From positions 263,409 through 327,408 of the forward strand of contig NZ_JAHKQO010000007.1 of NCBI RefSeq assembly GCF_018861065.1: a stretch of 64,000 nt of DNA, written 5' to 3'. Positions 56,468 to 64,000 of this stretch are shown in pieces. The position numbers and the translations under genes were made by a program. The notes beneath the pieces were generated by a model. The model was not told the DNA's origin. It worked only from the letters and a program-made list of their open reading frames with translations, and did not search any database. This DNA comes from Paraglaciecola arctica (GTDB lineage Bacteria > Pseudomonadota > Gammaproteobacteria > Enterobacterales > Alteromonadaceae). How positions within the stretch are numbered: the stretch's first letter is position 1; each line of letters starts with the position of its first letter.

Positions 56468-59400
56468 GTGAAAGATTTATTAAAGTTTCTTAAGCAACAA
56501 CATAAGACCGAAGAATTCGATAACATCCGAATTGGTCTAGCCTCGCCGGATATGATCCGTTCTTGGTCATTTGGTGAAGTTAAGAAACCAGAAACAATTA
56601 ACTACCGTACTTTTAAACCAGAGCGTGACGGTTTGTTCTGTGCGCGTATATTTGGTCCAGTTAAAGACTACGAATGTTTGTGTGGTAAATACAAGCGCCT
56701 TAAACACCGCGGTGTTATTTGTGAAAAATGTGGGGTCGAAGTGACCTTAACTAAAGTACGTCGTGAGCGTATGGGTCACATTGAATTGGCCAGTCCAGTT
56801 GCACATATTTGGTTCTTAAAATCATTGCCGTCTCGTATTGGTTTAATGTTAGACATGACCTTACGTGACATCGAACGTGTATTGTATTTTGAATCATATG
56901 TGGTTTCAGAGCCAGGTATGACCACGCTTGAGCGTAGCCAACTTCTTACCGAAGAAGAATATTTGGATGCCCTTGAAGAGCACGGTGACGAATTTGAAGC
57001 TAAGATGGGTGCTGAAGCAGTATTTGAATTGCTTAAAGCCCTAGATGTCGATGCTGATGTTGTAGCAATGCGTGAAGAGTTACCTACCATTAACTCTGAA
57101 ACTAAGCGTAAGAAAATCACTAAGCGTTTGAAACTATTAGAATCTTTCCAATTATCTGGTAACAAGCCAGAATGGATGATTTTAACTGTTCTTCCGGTTT
57201 TACCACCAGATTTACGTCCTTTGGTACCACTAGATGGTGGTCGTTTTGCGACTTCTGATCTGAACGATTTATATCGTCGTGTTATCAACCGTAACAACCG
57301 TCTTAAGCGTTTACTCGATCTAGCCGCACCAGACATTATCGTACGTAACGAAAAGCGTATGTTACAAGAAGCGGTTGATGCCCTTCTTGATAATGGCCGT
57401 CGTGGTAGAGCAATTACAGGTTCTAACAAACGTCCTCTTAAATCTTTGGCAGATATGATCAAAGGTAAGCAAGGTCGTTTCCGTCAGAACTTACTAGGTA
57501 AACGTGTTGATTACTCTGGTCGTTCAGTAATTACTGTTGGTCCTACGCTACGTTTGCATCAATGTGGTCTTCCTAAGAAAATGGCGCTGGAGTTATTCAA
57601 GCCGTTTATCTACGGAAAACTTGAAGGTCGTGGTTTAGCCACTACTATCAAAGCCGCTAAAAAATTAGTAGAACGTGAAGATCCGGAAGTATGGGATGTA
57701 TTAGACGAAGTCATTCGTGAACACCCTGTATTACTTAACCGTGCACCTACACTTCACAGACTAGGTATCCAAGCATTTGAGCCGATCCTAATCGAAGGTA
57801 AAGCGATACAGTTGCACCCGTTAGTGTGTGCTGCATACAACGCCGATTTCGATGGTGACCAAATGGCTGTTCACGTGCCGTTAACGATTGAAGCTCAGCT
57901 TGAATCACGTGCACTGATGATGTCTACCAACAACATTTTATCACCTGCCAATGGTGAGCCAATTATTGTACCTTCACAGGACGTTGTAATGGGCTTGTAC
58001 TATATGACGCGAGATCGCGTAAATGGTAAAGGTGAAGGCATGGTGTTCACTAGTCCTCACGAAGCTGAAAAAGCCTACCGTACAGACTCAGCAGAATTGC
58101 ATGCGCGTATTAAAGTACGTATTACTGAATATGAAACTGATGCTGAAGGTAATTCAGTTGAGAAAGTCACACTAACAGACACTACTGTTGGCCGAGCGAT
58201 TTTGTCTTTGGCGTTGCCAAAAGGTCTACCTTTCGAAATCATCAATTTAGCGATGGGTAAAAAGCAAATCTCTAAGTTATTGAACGTTTGTTACCGTACC
58301 TTAGGTTTGAAAGATACCGTTATTGCTGCTGACCAAATCATGTATACCGGTTTCCACTATGCGATGATCGCTGGTGCGTCCGTTGGTATCGATGACATGG
58401 TTATCCCTGATGCTAAGAAAGACATCATCGAAGATGCAGAAGCTGAAGTACGTGAAATCCAAGAACAATTCCAGTCTGGTCTTGTTACTGCGGGTGAGCG
58501 TTACAACAAAGTAATTGATATCTGGTCCAACGCCAACGAAAAAGTAGCCAAAGCCATGATGGAAAACTTGTCGATTGAGACAGTTAAAAATCGTGACGGT
58601 GAAATGGAAGAACAAGTTTCTTTCAACTCAGTATTTATGATGGCTGACTCTGGTGCTCGTGGTAGCCCCGCACAGATTCGTCAGCTAGCGGGTATGCGTG
58701 GTTTGATGGCAAAACCAGATGGTTCAATCATCGAAACTCCTATTACCGCTAACTTCCGTGAAGGTTTGAACGTACTTCAGTACTTCATCTCAACTCACGG
58801 AGCACGTAAAGGTTTGGCCGATACGGCACTTAAAACTGCAAACTCTGGTTACTTAACTCGTCGTTTGGTTGACGTTGCGCAAGATTTAGTTATCAACAAC
58901 GATGATTGTGGCACATTCGATGGTGTTAAAATGACACCACTTATCGAAGGCGGTGACGTTGTTGAGCCACTACGCGAACGTGTATTAGGTCGAACTGTTG
59001 CTGAAGATGTATTGAAGCCAGGCACAAACGAAGTATTAGTAGAACGTAATGTGTTACTAGACGAAGCGTTAGTAGACATGCTTGAAGTTAACTCTGTTGA
59101 CCAAATTCAAGTGCGTTCTGTAATTACTTGTGAAAATGACTTTGGTGTATGTGCAAGATGTTATGGTCGTGATTTGGCTCGTGGACACATGGTTGGCCAT
59201 GGTGAAGCTGTCGGAGTTATCGCCGCTCAGTCAATCGGTGAACCAGGTACACAGTTAACCATGCGTACGTTCCACATTGGTGGTGCGGCATCGAGGGCTT
59301 CTGCAGAAAACAATGTACAGGTAAAAACTACTGGTACTATGAAACTGCATAATGCTAAGTATGTACGCAACACAGAAGATAAAGTTGTTATTGTTTCTCG

Positions 59401-60652
59401 TTCTACCGAAATCACTATTATAGATGATCAAGGTCGTGAGAAAGAGCGCTATAAAGTGCCTTATGGTGCAATCTTGTCAGTTGATGATGGTGCTAAAATC
59501 ACTTCTGGTGAAGTTGTTGCTAATTGGGACCCGCATTCACATCCAATTGTGACTGAGCGTGCTGCTAAAATCAGTTTCACTGACGTTGATGACAGTAATA
59601 CCGAGATGCAGCAAGATGATTTAACTGGTCTTACTCGTATCGTAGTTAACGACTTGTCTAAAGCGAATGCTAAAGAACCCAAGCTTATTCTTGAAAGTGA
59701 AGAATTTGGTTTACAAGAAATTCGTTTACCAAGTTTCACTACTATAGAAGCTACTGACGGTATGGCTGCTAAACCAGGTGATGTACTTGCACGTATACCG
59801 CAAGAGAGTTCGAAAACTCGTGATATTACCGGTGGTCTTCCTCGGGTTGCTGACTTGTTCGAAGCGCGTAAGCCTAAAGAGCCTGCCATTCTAGCTGAAG
59901 TCTCAGGTATGATTGGCTTTGGTAAAGAAACCAAAGGTAAGAAACGCTTAACTATTACACCTAAGGGTGAAGATCATTACGAAGAGATGATTCCTAAATG
60001 GCGTAACCTTAACGTGTTCGAAGGTGAAAACGTTGAAAAAGGTGAAGTTATTGCCGATGGTGCTGAGTCTCCTCATGATATCCTTAGACTACGTGGTATT
60101 AGTGCTGTTTCTAACTATATCGTTAACGAAGTTCAGGAAGTTTACCGCCTTCAAGGGGTAAAAATTAACGATAAACACATCGAAGTGGTTATTCGTCAAA
60201 TGCTACGTAAGTGTATTATCACTTATGCAGGTGACAGTAAGTTCTTAGAAGGTGAGCAAGTAGAAGTCTCCAACGTGAAAATCGCTAACCGTGAATTAGA
60301 AAGACAGGGTAAAATTCCTGCTCAATTCGAACCACAGTTATTGGGTATCACTAAAGCATCGTTGTCTACTGAGTCATTTATCTCAGCAGCCTCTTTCCAA
60401 GAAACGACTCGTGTTCTTACCGAAGCAGCAGTGCAAGGTAAAGAAGATGAGCTACGCGGATTGAAAGAAAACGTAATTGTTGGACGATTGATACCAGCCG
60501 GTACCGGTTTCACGTATCACCAAAAACGTACTGCTAGAAAACTGGCAGAACTACAGGAACTGGAAGAACCTTCAGTTTCTGCATCTGAAGCAGAATTGGC
60601 ACTAACCGAAGCATTAAATGCTGAGGTGAGTGAAACACCTGCTGACGAGTAA
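56468..60652 (+). CDS. rpoC: RNA polymerase subunit beta'
   Basis: The 1394-residue protein has an N-terminal zinc ribbon (CLCGKYKR...CEKCGVEV). The catalytic NADFDGDQM loop has D460, D462 and D464, the same numbering as E. coli. A second zinc site (CARCYG) and the trigger-loop region ([13 protein letters not shown]) follow. The start is GTG at 56468, after GGAGAG. The slightly shorter C-terminus is normal for the group. Confidence 0.99.
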   Translation: MKDLLKFLKQQHKTEEFDNIRIGLASPDMIRSWSFGEVKKPETINYRTFKPERDGLFCARIFGPVKDYECLCGKYKRLKHRGVICEKCGVEVTLTKVRRERMGHIELASPVAHIWFLKSLPSRIGLMLDMTLRDIERVLYFESYVVSEPGMTTLERSQLLTEEEYLDALEEHGDEFEAKMGAEAVFELLKALDVDADVVAMREELPTINSETKRKKITKRLKLLESFQLSGNKPEWMILTVLPVLPPDLRPLVPLDGGRFATSDLNDLYRRVINRNNRLKRLLDLAAPDIIVRNEKRMLQEAVDALLDNGRRGRAITGSNKRPLKSLADMIKGKQGRFRQNLLGKRVDYSGRSVITVGPTLRLHQCGLPKKMALELFKPFIYGKLEGRGLATTIKAAKKLVEREDPEVWDVLDEVIREHPVLLNRAPTLHRLGIQAFEPILIEGKAIQLHPLVCAAYNADFDGDQMAVHVPLTIEAQLESRALMMSTNNILSPANGEPIIVPSQDVVMGLYYMTRDRVNGKGEGMVFTSPHEAEKAYRTDSAELHARIKVRITEYETDAEGNSVEKVTLTDTTVGRAILSLALPKGLPFEIINLAMGKKQISKLLNVCYRTLGLKDTVIAADQIMYTGFHYAMIAGASVGIDDMVIPDAKKDIIEDAEAEVREIQEQFQSGLVTAGERYNKVIDIWSNANEKVAKAMMENLSIETVKNRDGEMEEQVSFNSVFMMADSGARGSPAQIRQLAGMRGLMAKPDGSIIETPITANFREGLNVLQYFISTHGARKGLADTALKTANSGYLTRRLVDVAQDLVINNDDCGTFDGVKMTPLIEGGDVVEPLRERVLGRTVAEDVLKPGTNEVLVERNVLLDEALVDMLEVNSVDQIQVRSVITCENDFGVCARCYGRDLARGHMVGHGEAVGVIAAQSIGEPGTQLTMRTFHIGGAASRASAENNVQVKTTGTMKLHNAKYVRNTEDKVVIVSRSTEITIIDDQGREKERYKVPYGAILSVDDGAKITSGEVVANWDPHSHPIVTERAAKISFTDVDDSNTEMQQDDLTGLTRIVVNDLSKANAKEPKLILESEEFGLQEIRLPSFTTIEATDGMAAKPGDVLARIPQESSKTRDITGGLPRVADLFEARKPKEPAILAEVSGMIGFGKETKGKKRLTITPKGEDHYEEMIPKWRNLNVFEGENVEKGEVIADGAESPHDILRLRGISAVSNYIVNEVQEVYRLQGVKINDKHIEVVIRQMLRKCIITYAGDSKFLEGEQVEVSNVKIANRELERQGKIPAQFEPQLLGITKASLSTESFISAASFQETTRVLTEAAVQGKEDELRGLKENVIVGRLIPAGTGFTYHQKRTARKLAELQELEEPSVSASEAELALTEALNAEVSETPADE

Positions 60653-60687
60653 AAATTGGATCAAAAAGTGATCTGGATAACAAAGGA

Positions 60688-60727
60688 GACTAACTAAACC
60701 CATATTTAATGCAGTTTAGCAGTAGTC
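60688..60727 (+). terminator. Two-part hairpin after rpoC
   Basis: GACTA-A-CTAAAC pairs with GTTTAG-CAG-TAGTC around a 14-nt loop. It ends 4 bp before the -35 box of the next promoter. Only a short TT follows, so it could be an rpoC 3' stabiliser or a weak terminator. Confidence 0.5.
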
Positions 60728-60731
60728 TTAC

Positions 60732-60760
60732 TTGACAGGTCACACATTGATCATTAGACT
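60732..60760 (+). promoter_or_regulatory. Promoter of the rpsL-rpsG-fusA-tuf (str) operon
   Basis: A perfect TTGACA is followed after exactly 17 bp by TAGACT and a GC-rich discriminator (TCCGCGACC), as expected for stringently controlled ribosomal promoters. The about 110-nt leader contains a CGCG/CGCG hairpin nested in AGGGC/GCCCT (about 60800-60832). Confidence 0.85.
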
Positions 60761-60875
60761 TCCGCGACCCGAAATTCGATGGCTTTATCGTCAATGAATT
60801 AGGGCTCGCGGATTTTTCGCGTTTTACGCCCTCAAAAAAGGGCAATCAGTCGTAATTTTAATCAGGAGCTAGTTA

Positions 60876-61250
60876 ATGGCAACAGTTAACCAGTTAGTGC
60901 GCAAGCCCCGCAAACAACCTGCGACGAAGAGCAACGTCGCGGCTTTGCAAGCCTGTCCACAACGCCGTGGAGTATGTACTCGTGTATATACCACCACACC
61001 AAAAAAGCCGAACTCTGCATTACGTAAAGTATGTCGTGTTCGTTTAACTAACGGTTTTGAAGTTTCTTCATACATCGGTGGTGAAGGTCACAACTTACAA
61101 GAGCACAGTGTTGTTCTTATTCGTGGTGGTCGTGTTAAAGATTTACCAGGTGTTCGTTATCACACTGTTCGCGGTACATTAGATTGTGCTGGCGTAAGTG
61201 ATCGAAGAGCTGGCCGTTCTAAGTACGGCGCAAAAAGGCCTAAGTCTTAA
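60876..61250 (+). CDS. rpsL: Ribosomal protein S12
   Basis: The 124-residue protein is standard. [11 protein letters not shown] and [11 protein letters not shown], the two loops at the decoding centre where streptomycin-resistance changes fall, both read as wild type. It is the first gene of the str operon. AGGAG precedes the ATG. Confidence 0.99.
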   Translation: MATVNQLVRKPRKQPATKSNVAALQACPQRRGVCTRVYTTTPKKPNSALRKVCRVRLTNGFEVSSYIGGEGHNLQEHSVVLIRGGRVKDLPGVRYHTVRGTLDCAGVSDRRAGRSKYGAKRPKS

Positions 61251-61308
61251 CGGTTCTCCGTTAGTAAGGCCAAACTAAAGTATTAATTGAGTTTTGGGAA
61301 ACCCCTGA

Positions 61309-61326
61309 AAATTCTACGGAGAATTT
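61309..61326 (+). promoter_or_regulatory. Hairpin masking the rpsG ribosome-binding site
   Basis: AAATTCT (61309-61315) pairs with AGAATTT (61320-61326) around an ACGG loop, so the GGAG Shine-Dalgarno is split between loop and stem 3 bases before the ATG region. In E. coli, S7 controls the rpsL-rpsG gap translationally. This may be the local counterpart. Confidence 0.45.
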
Positions 61327-61329
61327 GAA

Positions 61330-61800
61330 ATGCCAAGAAGAAGAGTCGTAGGTCAACGTAAAATCCTACCAGATCCTAAGTTCGGATCAGAGTTACTTGC
61401 TAAATTTATGAATGTCGTCATGTTAGACGGCAAAAAATCGACTGCTGAAAAAATTGTTTACGGTGCACTAGATATTGTTGCTTCTAAAGCTGACAAAGCG
61501 CACCTAGAAGTATTTGAAGTCGCACTCGAGAACATCCGTCCCACGGTAGAGGTTAAATCTCGTCGTGTTGGTGGTTCTACATATCAAGTTCCAGTAGAAG
61601 TTCGTCCTGTTCGTCGAAATGCCCTAGGTATGCGTTGGTTGGTGGACGCTGCTCGTAAACGTGGTGAAAAATCAATGGCTCAACGCCTTGCAGCTGAAAT
61701 GCTCGACGCTGCTGAAAACAAAGGTTCTGCGGTTAAGAAACGTGAAGACGTTCACCGTATGGCCGAAGCAAACAAAGCTTTCGCTCACTATCGTTGGTAA
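61330..61800 (+). CDS. rpsG: Ribosomal protein S7
   Basis: The 156-residue protein begins [20 protein letters not shown] and contains the conserved [14 protein letters not shown] and [13 protein letters not shown] ending. It nucleates 30S head assembly and usually represses its own operon. The fusA gene starts 12 bp later. Confidence 0.98.
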   Translation: MPRRRVVGQRKILPDPKFGSELLAKFMNVVMLDGKKSTAEKIVYGALDIVASKADKAHLEVFEVALENIRPTVEVKSRRVGGSTYQVPVEVRPVRRNALGMRWLVDAARKRGEKSMAQRLAAEMLDAAENKGSAVKKREDVHRMAEANKAFAHYRW

Positions 61801-61812
61801 TAAGAGAAAGTT

Positions 61813-63915
61813 ATGGCTCGTAAAACGCCCCTTGAGCGTTATCGAAATATTGGTATTGTCGCCCATGTGGACGCGGGTAAAACCACGACCACAGAACGCG
61901 TTCTATTTTATACTGGCTTGTCTCACAAGATCGGTGAGGTCCATGATGGCGCAGCCGTTATGGACTGGATGGAACAAGAACAAGAGCGCGGCATTACCAT
62001 TACGTCGGCAGCGACGACCTGTTTTTGGTCGGGTATGGACAAACAATTCGAACAACATCGAATTAATATCATTGACACACCAGGACACGTTGATTTCACT
62101 ATTGAAGTAGAACGTTCTTTGCGAGTGCTTGATGGTGCGGTTGTAGTGTTTTGCGGTTCGTCAGGAGTAGAGCCTCAGTCAGAGACAGTGTGGCGTCAAG
62201 CTGATAAATACCGCGTTCCGCGCATTGTATTTGTTAACAAGATGGACAGATCTGGTGCTGACTTTGAGCGAGTGGTAAGCCAAATAGAAAAACGATTAGG
62301 TGCCAATTGTGTGCCTATTCATTTAAACATTGGTGCTGAAGAAACCTTTAAAGGTGTCGTTGATCTTATCAAGATGAAAGCCATTAATTGGGATGATTCT
62401 GATCAAGGTATGACATTCACTTATGAAGCGATTCCAGCTGACTTAATGGACAGAGCGCAAGAATTGCGTACCGAGTTGATTGAGGCTGCTGCAGAAGCTA
62501 CCGATGAGTTAATGGATAAATATTTGGAAGGTATTGACCTTACCGAAGATGAAATCAAATTTGGTTTACGTAAACGAACTCTTGCGAATGAAATTGTCTT
62601 AGCAACTTGTGGTTCTGCGTTCAAAAATAAAGGTGTACAGGCCGTTCTTGATTCAGTAATCGAGTATCTTCCTGCGCCAATGGATGTGCCAGCGATCACA
62701 GGTGTACTTGACGACAAAGACGAAACAGAAGCTCAGAGACCAGCAGATGATACTGCTCCTTTTGCTGCTTTGGCATTTAAAATTGCTACTGATCCCTTCG
62801 TTGGCACTTTAACGTTTTTCCGTTGTTATTCTGGTGTAGTTAATTCAGGCGATGCATTTTACAACCCCGTAAAAGCCAAGCGTGAACGATTTGGACGAAT
62901 TGTCCAAATGCATGCCAAGGATAGAGAAGAACTTAAAGAAGTACGTGCTGGTGATATTGCAGCTGCGATAGGGTTAAAAGATGTAACCACAGGTGATACT
63001 TTATGTGATCCTAACCACATCATTACCTTAGAGCGAATGGAGTTTCCGGATCCGGTTATTTCTATTGCAGTAGAACCACGGTCGCAACCAGACCAAGTGA
63101 AAATGGGTGTAGCCCTAGGAAAACTAGCGGCAGAAGATCCATCTTTTAAAGTACACACAGACGAAGAATCAGGCCAAACAATTATCTCTGGTATGGGTGA
63201 ATTACATCTAGATATCATTGTCGATCGTTTGAAACGAGAATTTAATGTTGAGTGTAATGTAGGTAAACCTCAGGTTGCCTATCGCGAAACTATTCGCAAA
63301 AAAGTCGATGTTGAAGGAAAATTTGTTCGTCAGACAGGCGGCAAAGGCCAGTTTGGTCATGTTTGGTTAACTGTCGAACCCAATGAAGAAGGCGCTGGAT
63401 ACGAATTTATCAATAAGATTGTCGGCGGAGCAGTTCCAAAAGAATTTATCCCTGCGGTTGATAAAGGTATCGAAGAACAGATGCAAAATGGTGTGGTAGC
63501 TGGATACCCGGTGCTTGATGTAAAAGTCACCTTGTTTGACGGTTCATATCATGATGTTGACTCTTCAGAAATGGCGTTTAAAATCGCTGGGTCGATGGGG
63601 TTCAGGAAAGGGGCTGAAGAAGCAGATCCAGTTTTACTTGAACCAACAATGAAAGTTGAAGTCACTACTCCAGAAGACTGGATGGGTGATGTAGTCGGCG
63701 ACCTTAATAGGCGTCGTGGTATGATAGAAGGCATGGACGATGGTGTGGCTGGTATTAAAATAATACATGCTAAAGTACCTTTATCTGAAATGTTTGGTTA
63801 CGCCACTGATTTGCGTAGTGCAACTCAAGGGCGAGCGTCATATTCAATGGAATTTTATAAATACTCAGAAGCGCCTAATAATGTCTCTAAAGCCATTACG
63901 AATGCGCGAACTTAA
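61813..63915 (+). CDS. fusA: Elongation factor G
   Basis: The 700-residue GTPase drives translocation. The G1 loop [12 protein letters not shown] (about 17-28), G2 in [12 protein letters not shown]3 DTPGHVDF and G4 NKMD are all present. Domains II-V follow, with the [14 protein letters not shown] domain IV start. No fusidic-acid-type anomaly is evident. It is followed by a hairpin and the tuf gene. Confidence 0.99.
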   Translation: MARKTPLERYRNIGIVAHVDAGKTTTTERVLFYTGLSHKIGEVHDGAAVMDWMEQEQERGITITSAATTCFWSGMDKQFEQHRINIIDTPGHVDFTIEVERSLRVLDGAVVVFCGSSGVEPQSETVWRQADKYRVPRIVFVNKMDRSGADFERVVSQIEKRLGANCVPIHLNIGAEETFKGVVDLIKMKAINWDDSDQGMTFTYEAIPADLMDRAQELRTELIEAAAEATDELMDKYLEGIDLTEDEIKFGLRKRTLANEIVLATCGSAFKNKGVQAVLDSVIEYLPAPMDVPAITGVLDDKDETEAQRPADDTAPFAALAFKIATDPFVGTLTFFRCYSGVVNSGDAFYNPVKAKRERFGRIVQMHAKDREELKEVRAGDIAAAIGLKDVTTGDTLCDPNHIITLERMEFPDPVISIAVEPRSQPDQVKMGVALGKLAAEDPSFKVHTDEESGQTIISGMGELHLDIIVDRLKREFNVECNVGKPQVAYRETIRKKVDVEGKFVRQTGGKGQFGHVWLTVEPNEEGAGYEFINKIVGGAVPKEFIPAVDKGIEEQMQNGVVAGYPVLDVKVTLFDGSYHDVDSSEMAFKIAGSMGFRKGAEEADPVLLEPTMKVEVTTPEDWMGDVVGDLNRRRGMIEGMDDGVAGIKIIHAKVPLSEMFGYATDLRSATQGRASYSMEFYKYSEAPNNVSKAITNART

Positions 63916-63932
63916 ATTTTAATGAAGGTCTG

Positions 63933-63963
63933 ATCCGAAACTCAAAATTGAGGTCGGATTTTT
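63933..63963 (+). terminator. Hairpin attenuator between fusA and tuf
   Basis: ATCCGA/TCGGAT encloses an inner CTCAA/TTGAG stem and is followed by TTTTT. It ends 20 bp before the tuf ATG, so it would reduce or separate tuf transcription, or mark the end of fusA mRNA. Confidence 0.65.
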
Positions 63964-63982
63964 AACTTAGGAAACCAGTAAA

Positions 63983-64000
63983 ATGGCAAAAGCAAAGTTT
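63983..64000 (+). CDS. tuf: Elongation factor Tu, first six codons (runs off the window)
   Basis: The visible start MAKAKF fits the EF-Tu N-terminus, and the position after fusA is that of tufA in the str operon. AGGAAA lies upstream of the ATG. Only six residues can be seen, so the call depends mainly on synteny. Confidence 0.8.

Noticed and set aside
56776..57462. 228-codon frame antisense to rpoC
   Set aside because: It is a long shadow frame caused by rpoC codon bias; the protein is low-complexity Ser/Arg-rich without domains.
61661..62110. 149-codon frame overlapping the end of rpsG and start of fusA
   Set aside because: It lies out of frame within two essential, well-identified genes.

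Overview
The window is a chromosomal segment of an AT-rich marine-type gammaproteobacterium, most likely Alteromonadales (Alteromonadaceae, Paraglaciecola/Glaciecola-like). This is inferred from the gene content: large TonB-dependent receptors, a receptor-linked tryptophan-halogenase-like flavoprotein, an E. coli-type XylR, and the order tRNA-Trp-secE-nusG-rplKAJL-rpoBC-rpsLG-fusA-tuf. I saw no insertion sequence, prophage or CRISPR array.

Region 1 (1-8.8 kb): the 5' end of a cytochrome bd-type quinol oxidase subunit I gene behind a GbsR/MarR regulator, with an 18+18 bp perfect palindrome abutting the regulator start; a membrane hybrid histidine kinase; a 1430-residue polytopic orphan with a Cache-like sensor and a degenerate NTPase-like tail; and an AsmA-like protein. 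Region 2 (8.8-19.5 kb) is a sugar locus: TonB receptor, halogenase-like flavoprotein and LacI regulator, with matching LacI-type operators before the receptor and before the regulator, then convergent xylBA and divergent xylR. Region 3 (19.6-47.6 kb) is mixed housekeeping and accessory: DinB-like protein, YjdM, SulP transporter plus Usp, an OlsF-like double acyltransferase, pyrC, dbpA, a Cache-GGEEF cyclase, a TetR-controlled MBL/SDR operon, a lipoprotein tyrosine phosphatase with a TonB receptor, a two-gene orphan sensor-like module, an ABC exporter, a LysE exporter and an RluA-type enzyme.

Region 4 (47.8-64 kb) is the highly expressed transcription/translation block: tRNA-Trp, secE, nusG, rplK, rplA, rplJ, rplL, rpoB, rpoC, rpsL, rpsG, fusA and the start of tuf. 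Recognisable promoters, terminators and an L10 autoregulatory leader lie between them.

The most striking object is just behind tRNA-Trp. Two near-identical tandem repeats of 176 and 174 bp (48045-48394) each carry a 19-nt copy of the tRNA 3' end, several strong hairpins and a tiny arginine-rich reading frame. This architecture closely parallels the rtT/tpr repeats behind E. coli tyrT, but sits on a different tRNA and inside the secE-nusG transcription unit.
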